A stretch of 59,893 bases of DNA, taken from NCBI GenBank assembly GCA_002293045.1, contig DBCM01000006.1, positions 1-59,893 of the forward strand, given 5' to 3'. Shown here in pieces: positions 1-7,698 of this stretch (its first letter is position 1; every line of letters begins with the position of its first letter). The DNA comes from Flavobacteriales bacterium UBA958. GTDB taxonomy: Bacteria > Bacteroidota > Bacteroidia > Flavobacteriales_D > Crocinitomicaceae. Below the pieces are notes generated by a model that did not search any database, was not told where the DNA came from, and was given only the letters and a program-made list of their open reading frames with translations. Made by a program: the position numbers and the translations under genes.

Positions 1-157
1 TAGGATTCTCACCATAACCCACACTGGTAATAATGATTCCTTCGATAATATCTTCTTTCGCATTATGCAGATAAACGGCGTATTCCGGTGTATCGTTTTC
101 CAAAATTACCGCAAGTTCAATTCCTTCTACGTTCGGTATTAGTTCACTTAGTTTCAT
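1..157 (-). CDS. Uncharacterised protein, N-terminal part only (runs off the left edge)
   Basis: Reading the minus strand from an ATG at 157, the frame is open to the window edge (52 codons). It begins MKLSELIPNVEGIELAVI and continues with alternating hydrophobic and charged residues that look like a beta-rich soluble domain; there is no signal peptide. The start lies inside lipB: lipB stops at 144-146, so the two overlap by 14 nt and this gene is probably the last of the lipB operon and translationally coupled to it. I do not recognise the family from this fragment. Confidence 0.7.
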   Translation of the reverse strand, partial: MKLSELIPNVEGIELAVILENDTPEYAVYLHNAKEDIIEGIIITSVGYGENP

Positions 158-839
158 CGTCTACTATTAAATCAAAATCAAATAAGGCGCCTAAATGGCC
201 AACCAATTGCGAGGTGACCTCATCCATATTCAGCGCATATCCTAATTCTTGTTTCATGGAAGTCACTTGCTTATCTGAAATTCCACAAGGGATAATCTGA
301 TCAAAATATGCTAAATCCGTATTTACATTAAATCCAATCCCATGCATCGTTACCCAACGGGAACTTTTAACTCCAAAGGCTGAGATTTTTCGTGGCTTTT
401 CCATGTCGATCCAAACACCAGTTAGACCCGCAATCCGATGACCTATCAACCCAAAGTCCGCCAACGTTAGGATTACTGCCTCTTCTAAAAATCTCATATA
501 CTTATGAATGTCCGTAAAAAACTGATCTAAATCCAAGATTGGATATACTACCAACTGACCGGGACCATGGTAGGTGATATCCCCCCCCCGATTAATCTGA
601 TAGAATTTGGCATCAATGTTCGCTAAAGAAGCCTCATCAGCCAATAAATGATCCAGTTTTCCACTTTTTCCCAAGGTAAAGACGTGTGGATGTTCGCAGG
701 TAATTAAGTGGCTGTTCTCCTCTAATGCTCCTTGTTGCTTACTGGAAATTATCCCGTTAAACAAAAGCTCTTGATAATCCCACGCTATTTTATAATCCAC
801 ATTGCCTAAGGGATGGTATGTTACCTTGGGGCGACTCAT
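144..839 (-). CDS. lipB: Octanoyltransferase LipB
   Basis: Cytoplasmic lipoyl(octanoyl) transferase that moves octanoate from octanoyl-ACP to lipoyl domains of 2-oxoacid dehydrogenases, the first step of lipoate synthesis. The 231-residue product has the family's length. The signature NRGGDITYHGPGQLVVYP lies at residues 83-100. Cys185 (in IIPCGISDK) and Lys151 (in PRKISAFGVK) correspond to the catalytic Cys/Lys pair, with the same 34-residue spacing as E. coli C169/K135. The start ATG shares one base with the stop of the upstream PGI/PMI gene (TAATG), so they are co-translated. Odd feature: the codons for the Arg-Gly-Gly-Asp of the signature form an uninterrupted run of nine G (581-589 on the complement). 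Confidence 0.95.
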   Translation of the reverse strand: MSRPKVTYHPLGNVDYKIAWDYQELLFNGIISSKQQGALEENSHLITCEHPHVFTLGKSGKLDHLLADEASLANIDAKFYQINRGGDITYHGPGQLVVYPILDLDQFFTDIHKYMRFLEEAVILTLADFGLIGHRIAGLTGVWIDMEKPRKISAFGVKSSRWVTMHGIGFNVNTDLAYFDQIIPCGISDKQVTSMKQELGYALNMDEVTSQLVGHLGALFDFDLIVDDETK

Positions 840-1822
840 TACATCTTGCCCAATTCAGTTTTGAGATAGTCAATAATCTCAATATCCATGATGTCCGCGT
901 GATTGCGCTCACATAAATAATACGAAGCCCAATCTACCAAGTGAATTAAATACAGTGATCGTTCAATTAAGGAATCCCCTTTTGCTTCTAAATTGAATAC
1001 TGTATTTGATTTTTTAGAAACCGCATCTTTCGTTATTTCAAAACGCTTTTTATTTCTTGGATGGATGTCTGCCGCATTAAAGAACACTGGAGCAAAACGT
1101 TCATCTCCTCCACCCCAACCTACGAGTTCGTTGTGGTTCATTTCTGGAATCACTTGATTCCACGCTAAATACTTTGAGTTTTCGTTAAACTGCTGGCGTG
1201 CTCTTACAATCACCCCTTCGTATTTTGTTTCTCCATAAAGCACGCCTACTTTACCAAATAAATACGCGGACAGTGCTTGTGCTATTGAATCAATTTCCAA
1301 GGTATTGTTGCGAATTAATCCGATACTCGCTTGAACTTGATCCAAAGATTTACTCGAAATAAATCCAAGTTTATTGAAATAATTAAGCAATTGAACCAAG
1401 GAATACGCTAAGGCACTCCGCGGTGGATTTCCTCCAGGAACAATCACACAATCATACCCGTTTTCCGCACAAAATACAGCCAAATGACCTCCACTCGTCA
1501 CCCCGAAAATAAATGCGCCTTTTGATTTAGCTTCATCCAGGGCCATCGTAGTTTCTTCCGTATTCCCAGAATAAGAGGACCCGATCACTAAGGTGTTGGG
1601 ACCAACGAATCCGGGAAGGGTGTATTCATTAACCAAGGTAATTGGCAAAGCGATTTCCTCTTGTACCCAATTACTTACGATTTTGGCACCAATTCCAGAA
1701 CCCCCTAATCCGCAGATTACAATGTTATGAATGGGTCGGTCAGGAGACTTAAACGATTGTTTTGAAGCAATTTCAAAGGCTTCTTCAAGTTGATTGGTGA
1801 ATGTTGCAATTAGTTCTTTCAT
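839..1822 (-). CDS. Bifunctional phosphoglucose/phosphomannose isomerase (SIS domain)
   Basis: Cytoplasmic sugar isomerase interconverting fructose-6-phosphate with glucose-6-phosphate or mannose-6-phosphate. Of 327 residues, the first SIS fold shows VICGLGGSGIGAKIV (35-49) and the sugar-phosphate loop GSSYSGNTEET (81-91). The second half carries the conserved QFNENSK and PEMNHNELVGWG segments that hold the catalytic Glu and His of the PGI/PMI family. This combination separates it from GlmS and ordinary Pgi. It ends in a TAATG overlap with lipB and starts 11 nt after the carboxyltransferase gene, so all sit in one minus-strand operon. Isomerase family certain; substrate preference inferred. 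Confidence 0.9.
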   Translation of the reverse strand: MKELIATFTNQLEEAFEIASKQSFKSPDRPIHNIVICGLGGSGIGAKIVSNWVQEEIALPITLVNEYTLPGFVGPNTLVIGSSYSGNTEETTMALDEAKSKGAFIFGVTSGGHLAVFCAENGYDCVIVPGGNPPRSALAYSLVQLLNYFNKLGFISSKSLDQVQASIGLIRNNTLEIDSIAQALSAYLFGKVGVLYGETKYEGVIVRARQQFNENSKYLAWNQVIPEMNHNELVGWGGGDERFAPVFFNAADIHPRNKKRFEITKDAVSKKSNTVFNLEAKGDSLIERSLYLIHLVDWASYYLCERNHADIMDIEIIDYLKTELGKM

Positions 1823-1833
1823 GATTCATTTAA

Positions 1834-3387
1834 TTAAAGTGGAATATTTCCGTGTTTTTTTAAGGGTAGGTTCTCTGCTTTTTTCTCTAGCATTTTAAAT
1901 CCTAATGCTAATTTGTGGCGTGTTTCTTCGGGAAGGATTACATCGTCAACAATCCCTCGTTCTGCTGCCCTGTAGGGATTAGCAAACGTATCTGCATATT
2001 CGGCCTCCTTTTCAATCCATTTTTGAGACGGATCTGCAGCCGCATTAATTTCTCTTCTAAAAATAATTTCTGCGGCACCTTTAGCACCCATTACTGCAAT
2101 TTCAGCGCTTGGCCACGCATAACTCAAGTCTGCACCCAAGGATTTAGAGTTCATCACGCAATAAGCGCCTCCGTAGGCTTTTCTTGTGATCACTGTAATT
2201 CTAGGAACCGTAGCCTCTGCGAAGGCATAAATTAATTTCGCTCCATGAGAAATAATGCCGTTCCATTCCTGATCGGTACCTGGCAAAAACCCTGGCACAT
2301 CTTCTAAAATGAGTAACGGAATATTGAATGAATCACAGAATCTTACAAAGCGTGCACCTTTGCGTGAAGCATTGATATCCAATACCCCCGCTAATTCTGC
2401 AGGTTGGTTTGATACCACACCAATCGTGCGGCCTTCTAATCGAGCAAACCCAACAACAATATTCTTTGCATAATCCTCTTGTACTTCTTTGAACGACGCA
2501 TCGTCTACCAGGCAATCGATTACTCTTCGGCAATCGTATGGTAAGCTGCTGTTTCCTGGAAGTATTGCTTTAATGGACTCCGTTTTGATTTTTGAAAATT
2601 CAAACACTGAGGTTTTTGGTGCCTCCTCATAGGCGTTCTGAGGTAAATACGTCAACAATGCGCGTGCATTTTTCAAACATTCTACATCATTGCCAGCCAC
2701 AAAATGATTAACGCCGCTGCGCTCTGCATGGGTTTTTGCACCCCCAAGATCCTCAGAGCTCACTTCCTCATGGGTAACTGTTTTCACGACATTGGGTCCT
2801 GTAACGAACATATAGGAAGTGTCTTCCACCATGAATACAAAATCAGTTAAGGCGGGTGAGTACACAGCACCCCCGGCGCAAGGCCCCATAATTAATGAGA
2901 TCTGCGGGACCACGCCACTGGCGCGAGTATTGCGAAAGAATATCTCAGAATACCCAGAAAGAGAAACCACCCCTTCTTGAATCCTGGCACCTCCAGAATC
3001 ATTAATTCCTATGATTGGAGCACCATTCTTGAGGGCTAAATCCATGATTCTGCAAATCTTAGCGGCATGCGTTTCTGAAAGGGAACCACCTAATACCGTA
3101 AAGTCTTGGGAATAAACATATACTAAACGGCCGTGAATGTTTCCAAACCCCGTAACTACACCATCTCCGGGAAAACGCTGTTTATCCAAATCAAAGGCAC
3201 TTGAGCGATGCTCAACAAAGGCCCCAATTTCATTAAATGAGCCCTCATCTAGTAGGAGCTCTAAGCGTTCTCTCGCCGTTAATTTTCCCTGTGCATGATG
3301 TTTCTCAATGCGGTCTTTCCCTCCTCCAACATGGATTTGGGTACGTCTATCTTTGAGGTGTTGATTTTTATCTTCCATCGGTTTCAA
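1834..3387 (-). CDS. pccB: Acyl-CoA carboxylase carboxyltransferase subunit (propionyl-CoA carboxylase beta-like)
   Basis: Biotin-dependent carboxyltransferase of the crotonase fold, 517 residues, typical of PccB/MmdA. It transfers CO2 from carboxybiotin to propionyl-CoA or another acyl-CoA (or the reverse in decarboxylases). Visible are the N-terminal HHAQGKLTARERLELLLDEG (30-49), the oxyanion-hole motifs SGGARIQEGV (131-140) and GPCAGGAVYSPALTDF (168-183), and the C-terminal AYGGAYCVMNSKSLGAD segment of the second half. No biotin carboxylase or biotin carrier gene is nearby, so the partner subunits are encoded elsewhere. It lies between a membrane-protein gene (7 nt upstream) and PGI/PMI. 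Substrate is inferred from overall resemblance to PccB; methylmalonyl-CoA decarboxylase alpha is the main alternative. Confidence 0.9.
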   Translation of the reverse strand: MKPMEDKNQHLKDRRTQIHVGGGKDRIEKHHAQGKLTARERLELLLDEGSFNEIGAFVEHRSSAFDLDKQRFPGDGVVTGFGNIHGRLVYVYSQDFTVLGGSLSETHAAKICRIMDLALKNGAPIIGINDSGGARIQEGVVSLSGYSEIFFRNTRASGVVPQISLIMGPCAGGAVYSPALTDFVFMVEDTSYMFVTGPNVVKTVTHEEVSSEDLGGAKTHAERSGVNHFVAGNDVECLKNARALLTYLPQNAYEEAPKTSVFEFSKIKTESIKAILPGNSSLPYDCRRVIDCLVDDASFKEVQEDYAKNIVVGFARLEGRTIGVVSNQPAELAGVLDINASRKGARFVRFCDSFNIPLLILEDVPGFLPGTDQEWNGIISHGAKLIYAFAEATVPRITVITRKAYGGAYCVMNSKSLGADLSYAWPSAEIAVMGAKGAAEIIFRREINAAADPSQKWIEKEAEYADTFANPYRAAERGIVDDVILPEETRHKLALGFKMLEKKAENLPLKKHGNIPL

Positions 3388-3394
3388 AAGTACG

Positions 3395-3919
3395 TTATTT
3401 CACGATAATAATTGATTTAGAAATGAGATTGACCACGGTCAATATCCCTAAAAAGATCAAAGAAGCGCCAAGGGGCGCTCGAACGAAAATCAAAAAAACT
3501 CCAAGCAATGCAAACCCAATAATTTTCATTGCGTGAGTTTGATTTGAAGAAAACATCACGCGTTGTGTGCGTTGCTCCAATTTCCACCGCATCCATTCGT
3601 TCAAAAGCACTAAGGGAATTAACACATATCCTTGCGCAAGCCCCATGTCTTCATAAGCGAGAAAATCAATCCATGAATCCCAGGTGTTTTTAACAGATAA
3701 CCCAACAAGTAGGATCACCATGGTGAATTCAACCCAAGGCAACCACAGCCCTGTCATGTTGTGAAATCTGCGATGCCTAATTATCCCCACTAGGGCATTT
3801 ATGAAAACATCGATCGCATAAAACCAACAAATAAAATCAAAAGACCAGTTCCATGCAATTACACCGATGAGCGGCAGGAGTACCTCCGCCAACAGCCGTT
3901 GAATTCGACTATCCGTCAT
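3395..3919 (-). CDS. Small polytopic membrane protein, function unknown
   Basis: 174 residues with four or five hydrophobic segments (about 10-30, 32-46, 63-80, 95-108, 131-170) separated by short basic loops such as RHRRFHN and RWKLEQRTQR. No catalytic motif is recognisable. The start overlaps the end of the TPR lipoprotein gene by 4 nt (ATGA) and the stop is 7 nt before the carboxyltransferase, so it is an internal gene of the operon running from 4911 down to the left edge. An inner-membrane location is inferred from hydrophobicity alone. Confidence 0.75.
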   Translation of the reverse strand: MTDSRIQRLLAEVLLPLIGVIAWNWSFDFICWFYAIDVFINALVGIIRHRRFHNMTGLWLPWVEFTMVILLVGLSVKNTWDSWIDFLAYEDMGLAQGYVLIPLVLLNEWMRWKLEQRTQRVMFSSNQTHAMKIIGFALLGVFLIFVRAPLGASLIFLGILTVVNLISKSIIIVK

Positions 3920-4911
3920 CTACGGCTTTTTAATACCGCTACACGGTCCTTGGTGAGTTGATATTCAGGATTTACTTTCAACACCTTTGCATAGGACAAC
4001 AACGCGTTAGATATATCGCCCTGGTCTTCATAAATCAACCCTAAATTATGCAGTGATTCGACATGCTTTGGGTTGATCTCCAAAGATTTACTATAAAAGA
4101 ACATCGCACTATCTAAGTCAATGTCGTCAAATTGCTGAATAAACCCTAAATGAAAATATGCTTCGCAATAAGTGCTATCTATGCCAGCCATTCGACGATA
4201 GAGTTGTTTTGCCTCTTCAACTTTTCCGAATTCATAGGTTGCATAAGCCAAGGAATACGCCACTTCAGGATTTTTAGGTTGTAACTTACTTGCGGTAGTA
4301 AAATACTCAATACACAACGCATTTTTCTCATATTGGTAAATTGTACCCAACATCATATATCCAAGAAAAAACTTACTGTCTTGTTGCACTGCTGTTTCAT
4401 AGGAGGATTTTGCCAATTTATAATTCCCCTGGCTTAAATAAATTGACCCTTTCAGGATGTATGCATCGCGATAACGCGGGTTGATTCTTAGGGCTTTGTT
4501 AATCGACTTAAACGCCTCTTCAAGATTGCCACGAAAGGAATAAACACTTGCCATTCCAATGATGGCCTTTAAATTTTTAGGGTCATTCTTTAATACCCTC
4601 CCAAAATGATATTGGGCCGATGTAAAATCTGCATCTAAAAAATCTTTTTTGTTAATTAGGGCCAAGGCATAAAGCAAGCGATTCTCGTAATCGGAACTAT
4701 CCAACCTGAATGCGTGAGCGGCATCTGCTAGCAACAATTTATAATCCAAAGAATCTAAAGAACGATTCGCTCGTTTTTGCAACAACGGAATACTGTCCGG
4801 ATATTTTTGCACCAATTGATCGAGACTCATGTGCTTGTCTTGCTCGTCTTCCAAGGACCCGCATGCATAAAAAAGAATGGCCGTTAAACCAAAAACCAAG
4901 TACTTTATCAT
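3916..4911 (-). CDS. TPR-repeat lipoprotein
   Basis: The protein starts MIKYLVFGLTAILFYACG, a lipoprotein signal with Cys at the lipobox, so it should be lipid-anchored in the envelope. The rest is a series of about eight tetratricopeptide repeats (for example NLKAIIGMASVYSFRGNLEE, YRDAYILKGSIYLSQGNY, HVESLHNLGLIYEDQGD), a scaffold for protein contacts. I chose the ATG at 4911 over a TTG 18 nt upstream because the signal peptide then has the normal short basic start and because a TAnnTTTG promoter box (4917-4924) overlaps the upstream codons. It is the first gene of the operon that continues to lipB. Partner unknown. Confidence 0.85.
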   Translation of the reverse strand: MIKYLVFGLTAILFYACGSLEDEQDKHMSLDQLVQKYPDSIPLLQKRANRSLDSLDYKLLLADAAHAFRLDSSDYENRLLYALALINKKDFLDADFTSAQYHFGRVLKNDPKNLKAIIGMASVYSFRGNLEEAFKSINKALRINPRYRDAYILKGSIYLSQGNYKLAKSSYETAVQQDSKFFLGYMMLGTIYQYEKNALCIEYFTTASKLQPKNPEVAYSLAYATYEFGKVEEAKQLYRRMAGIDSTYCEAYFHLGFIQQFDDIDLDSAMFFYSKSLEINPKHVESLHNLGLIYEDQGDISNALLSYAKVLKVNPEYQLTKDRVAVLKSRR

Positions 4912-4916
4912 AAATG

Positions 4917-4924
4917 CAAAATTA
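4917..4924 (-). promoter_or_regulatory. Bacteroidota -7 box (TAATTTTG) very close to the TPR gene start
   Basis: On the minus strand TAATTTTG matches the TAnnTTTG consensus exactly and ends 5 nt before the ATG at 4911. A -33 TTG at the expected 19-21 nt is not present. If used, transcription would begin at or next to the start codon, giving a leaderless or nearly leaderless mRNA. Confidence 0.4.
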
Positions 4925-4940
4925 AACAAAATGAAAGTGT

Positions 4941-4948
4941 TATTTTTG
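4941..4948 (+). promoter_or_regulatory. Bacteroidota -7 box (TATTTTTG) for the 83-residue protein
   Basis: An exact TAnnTTTG match 14 nt upstream of the ATG at 4963, in the divergent gap with the TPR lipoprotein gene. No clear TTG lies at the -33 position, so strength is uncertain. Confidence 0.5.
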
Positions 4949-4962
4949 TAAAAATAAATAAG

Positions 4963-5214
4963 ATGAAGCGCATTTTCACTTTCTTACTGCTCAGTGTCCT
5001 TGCAAATTCAAATGCCATCGCACAGGGGTGCAGTCAATGTAAATTAATGGCAGAGCAGGGAATCGGTATTGAAGACAGCACCTTTGCTAGTAATATCAAT
5101 TTCGGAATCTTGTATTTGATGGCTTTTCCTTATGTAATCTTACTCATCCTATTCAGGAAACAGCTTATTCGATTTTTTAAATCGTTTGTTGCTCAATCTA
5201 AATCTCCCCAATAA
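4963..5214 (+). CDS. Small exported membrane protein with CxxC pair
   Basis: 83 residues: a signal peptide (1-20, ending NAIAQ), then GCSQCKLMAEQG with a CxxC pair at the mature N-terminus, then the transmembrane segment GILYLMAFPYVILLILF and a short basic tail. The layout (cleaved signal, CxxC, NxGILYLMxxPY, one membrane span) resembles a small conserved protein common in flavobacteria whose function is unknown to me. The two cysteines would face the periplasm, suggesting redox or metal/heme binding, which is only an inference. The gene has its own -7 box and overlaps the converging oxidoreductase gene by 22 nt. Confidence 0.8.
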   Translation: MKRIFTFLLLSVLANSNAIAQGCSQCKLMAEQGIGIEDSTFASNINFGILYLMAFPYVILLILFRKQLIRFFKSFVAQSKSPQ

Positions 5215-6227
5215 ACTACAAGTTTTCCGGTACTGTTTCCGCTTTCTAATAATTCGTGGGCCGCATGTAGATTAGAATGGTGAAATGATGTTGCCGGTAT
5301 CGGCATAAGCACTTGATTCTTATAGTGATCAAAGCATAGTTTCAGATGGTAAGCAAGTACGGAAGGATTGTCGTCTGCAATCTTCAACATATTCACCCCC
5401 ACCATTGCCTTGGATTGCATCATGAACGGAATGGGCGAATAAATTCCTGTTTTTCTAACAAAATTCAACAATGACAACACCCCGAATTTTGCATGTAAAA
5501 CCCCTGCACCACCAAATAAAAACAGTTTGCCTCCGCTGCCTAACAATCGAATGTCAGTCTTTACCGTAGTTCCTGCAACGGCATTAAAGGATGCAATTAG
5601 GCCTTTTTCTCCCACAATTTCTTTCACTTTTTTTTCATAGGTCTTCTGATTTGAAACAACAATATGGGTTGGATTTATTAGGTTCAGGGCGGCTACTTTT
5701 TCTTGGGAACGAACTTTAGCAATGGTTAGAATCCCCTTATGCTGGAGCAGCTGCACTAATAAACTACCTACTCCACCTGCCGCAGCGTGAACCAAAGCAA
5801 AACGCCCCTGATGAACCCTTGAAATCATCTCAGCCATGAACGATGCCGTAACCCCTTGTGTACACAATGACAGTGCGTGGGCTGTTGGTATGTCATTAAT
5901 TTCCACCATCGCTTCCACGGAAGTAATCACCTGTTGGGCGTAGCCTCCGAACCGGCAAAACCCTGCAACTCGCTTTCCAACCCAATGCTGATCAGAAGGG
6001 GAGTGCACGCGAAGGACAACTCCTACGATATCGTACCCCGGAATAAATGGGTAGGCCGGCGCATCCCGATACTTTCCTTTTCTGGCCATTACGTCTGCGA
6101 AATTCAGACCAAAAGCCTCCACATGAACGATAACTTGACCCGGCAAAAGTTCGGGTAAATGAAGTTCTTTTAGTTGAAATGCCTGTTCAGAACTGCCGGA
6201 TTTAATTAAAAAATATCCCTGAATCAT
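5193..6227 (-). CDS. Medium-chain dehydrogenase/reductase (quinone-oxidoreductase/VAT1-like)
   Basis: 344-residue zinc-independent MDR enzyme. The N-terminal GroES-like domain contains FGLNFADVMARKGKY and PGYDIVGVV; the nucleotide-binding domain has HAAAGGVGSLLVQLLQ (A-x2-G-x2-G), typical of NADPH-dependent quinone oxidoreductases. The structural-zinc cysteine cluster of alcohol dehydrogenases is absent. It probably reduces quinones or enones in the cytoplasm; the substrate cannot be read. The ATG overlaps the stop of the upstream exported protein gene (6224-6227, ATGA), so the two are co-transcribed. The 3' end overlaps the converging 83-residue gene. Confidence 0.85.
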   Translation of the reverse strand: MIQGYFLIKSGSSEQAFQLKELHLPELLPGQVIVHVEAFGLNFADVMARKGKYRDAPAYPFIPGYDIVGVVLRVHSPSDQHWVGKRVAGFCRFGGYAQQVITSVEAMVEINDIPTAHALSLCTQGVTASFMAEMISRVHQGRFALVHAAAGGVGSLLVQLLQHKGILTIAKVRSQEKVAALNLINPTHIVVSNQKTYEKKVKEIVGEKGLIASFNAVAGTTVKTDIRLLGSGGKLFLFGGAGVLHAKFGVLSLLNFVRKTGIYSPIPFMMQSKAMVGVNMLKIADDNPSVLAYHLKLCFDHYKNQVLMPIPATSFHHSNLHAAHELLESGNSTGKLVVYWGDLD

Positions 6228-6712
6228 CGCTTATTGTTTCTAAATTTCGTGCTTTCCGATAAGACCAATCTCAACTGTAGGAATAAGTTATTGGTGATGA
6301 CTCCAGGGATGGGCTTCGGGTAGAAATAATATCCAGCATTGGCATGAAGTAACCAAATTTTATAGCCAAGAGTAGGAGTAAATCCAATCATGGCCCGATC
6401 AAAATCAGAACGCACCGCGGCCTGTGCACCTACAGTAAAACTAATTCTACCCGGACGAAACCAATAACCCGCGTCGGCACCCAAGACGCCTGCCTTGTAA
6501 TCATAATTTGCCCCTACATTAAAGGCATGAGCATTCGGACTTTTCCATTTCACCTCTTTTATTCGTTTTTCAAACCCAAGCTCCAAAACGATGTTACGGC
6601 CTTGCTGAACCCCAAAATAGGGTCCGCTTTGAATTTTCGTGAAATCGAATCCCGCCTGTGTTTGACTAAACACAATACACGGAACAAGAAAGGCAAACCA
6701 TACATATTTCAT
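6224..6712 (-). CDS. Exported protein of unknown function, likely small beta-barrel
   Basis: 162 residues with a signal peptide (MKYVWFAFLVPCIVFSQTQA) followed by alternating polar and aromatic strands (for example FNVGANYDYKAGVLGADAGYWF, ISFTVGAQAAV, LHANAGYYFYPKP) typical of outer-membrane barrels in this phylum. No family name recognised. It precedes the MDR oxidoreductase with a 4-nt overlap. Outer-membrane location is inferred. Confidence 0.75.
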   Translation of the reverse strand: MKYVWFAFLVPCIVFSQTQAGFDFTKIQSGPYFGVQQGRNIVLELGFEKRIKEVKWKSPNAHAFNVGANYDYKAGVLGADAGYWFRPGRISFTVGAQAAVRSDFDRAMIGFTPTLGYKIWLLHANAGYYFYPKPIPGVITNNLFLQLRLVLSESTKFRNNKR

Positions 6713-6767
6713 TCAGTAAATTTAATCGGTTTTCGCGCATGACATCCTATTATTGCTAAACATTTTC

Positions 6768-6775
6768 TAAGTTTG
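6768..6775 (+). promoter_or_regulatory. Bacteroidota -7 box (TAAGTTTG) abutting the tadA start
   Basis: An exact TAnnTTTG match whose last base lies 3 nt before the ATG at 6779. It overlaps an alternative TTG start at 6773, arguing against that start. No TTG occurs at the usual -33 distance. If active, the tadA transcript would be leaderless. Confidence 0.4.
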
Positions 6776-6778
6776 AAC

Positions 6779-7222
6779 ATGCTAAATCCATTTGATGATT
6801 CATACTTCATGCGCCAAGCTATTCTTGAGGCAAACAAGGCCTTCGATGCCAATGAAGTACCTGTTGGAGCGGTAGTTGTAGCGGGCAATCAAGTTATTGG
6901 CCGCGGATATAATTTAACCGAAAAACTTCACGATGTTACCGCTCACGCGGAAATTCAAGCGCTCACGGCAGCGGCAAATTTCTTGGGGGCAAAATACTTA
7001 AAAGAATGTACGTTGTATGTAACCCTAGAACCATGTCCGATGTGTGCTGGCGCCTTGTATTGGAGTCAAATTGGCAAGGTTTGTTATGGGGCCTCAGATG
7101 AGAAACGCGGTTCCACTAGACATCACCCCTCGTTATACCACCCATCAACAGACCTTCAAGGTGGAATTGAAGCAGAACCCTGCGTGCACCTCCTACGTAC
7201 TTTTTTTGAAGGAAAAAGATAA
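6779..7222 (+). CDS. tadA: tRNA-specific adenosine deaminase TadA
   Basis: 147-residue deaminase that converts A34 to inosine in tRNA-Arg(ACG). Zinc and catalytic motifs are intact: HAEIQAL (His/Glu of the active site) and PCPMCAGAL (PCxxC). The N-terminus MRQAILEANKAFDANEVPVGAVVV is the standard TadA start region. I start at ATG 6779, not at the TTG 6 nt earlier, because that TTG is part of a -7 promoter box. The next gene (RidA family) follows after 46 nt and has its own promoter box. Related nucleoside deaminases such as guanine deaminase are a weaker alternative. Confidence 0.9.
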   Translation: MLNPFDDSYFMRQAILEANKAFDANEVPVGAVVVAGNQVIGRGYNLTEKLHDVTAHAEIQALTAAANFLGAKYLKECTLYVTLEPCPMCAGALYWSQIGKVCYGASDEKRGSTRHHPSLYHPSTDLQGGIEAEPCVHLLRTFFEGKR

Positions 7223-7242
7223 CAATCCCCTTGGTGTTTGTG

Positions 7243-7250
7243 TATATTTG
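7243..7250 (+). promoter_or_regulatory. Bacteroidota -7 box (TATATTTG) for the RidA-family gene
   Basis: An exact TAnnTTTG match 18 nt upstream of the ATG at 7269, in the tadA-RidA gap. The spacing to the start codon is normal. The nearest TTG upstream is too close to be a standard -33 box. Confidence 0.5.
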
Positions 7251-7268
7251 TGGTAGAATTAAGAACAC

Positions 7269-7694
7269 ATGAAAATTAATGCCGAACATGCCCCGAAACC
7301 GGTTGGTTTGTATCCTCATGCGCGACGTGTTGGGGACTTATTGTTTCTTTCTGGTGTTGGTCCGCGCGTTGCTGGGTCAGATGCAACAGACTCGATGGTT
7401 CCAGGCTTAGCCCTCGACAAAAACGGGAACTTTACGGCATTTGATTTTGAAGCGCAATGCCGCAGTGTGTTTGAAAACGTACGGTTAATTTTAGAGGCCT
7501 CGGGATCTAGTTGGGATGAATTAGTAGATGTAACGGTGTTTTTAACCGATATGAAACGAGACTTTCAGGCCTATAATCGGTTATATGCAGAGTATTTTGC
7601 AAGCAACCAACCGTGCAGAACAACGGTGGAAATCAACTCGCTTCCCACTCCGATTTGCATTGAGTTAAAGTGTATTGCGACTATTAAAAAATAA
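7269..7694 (+). CDS. RidA/YjgF/YER057c family protein (2-aminomuconate deaminase-like)
   Basis: 141 residues forming one Rid domain: PVGLYPHARRVGDLLFLSGV near the N-terminus, the central FENVRLILEASGSSWDELVDVTVFLTDM, and the CRTTVEINSLP segment with the active-site Arg. Rid proteins hydrolyse reactive enamine/imine intermediates. The PHARRVGDLLFLSG start is closer to the 2-aminomuconate deaminase branch than to generic RidA, but no kynurenine-pathway gene is nearby, so the substrate stays open. It has its own -7 box and is followed 4 nt later by a membrane-protein gene. Confidence 0.8.
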   Translation: MKINAEHAPKPVGLYPHARRVGDLLFLSGVGPRVAGSDATDSMVPGLALDKNGNFTAFDFEAQCRSVFENVRLILEASGSSWDELVDVTVFLTDMKRDFQAYNRLYAEYFASNQPCRTTVEINSLPTPICIELKCIATIKK

Positions 7695-7698
7695 GGAT

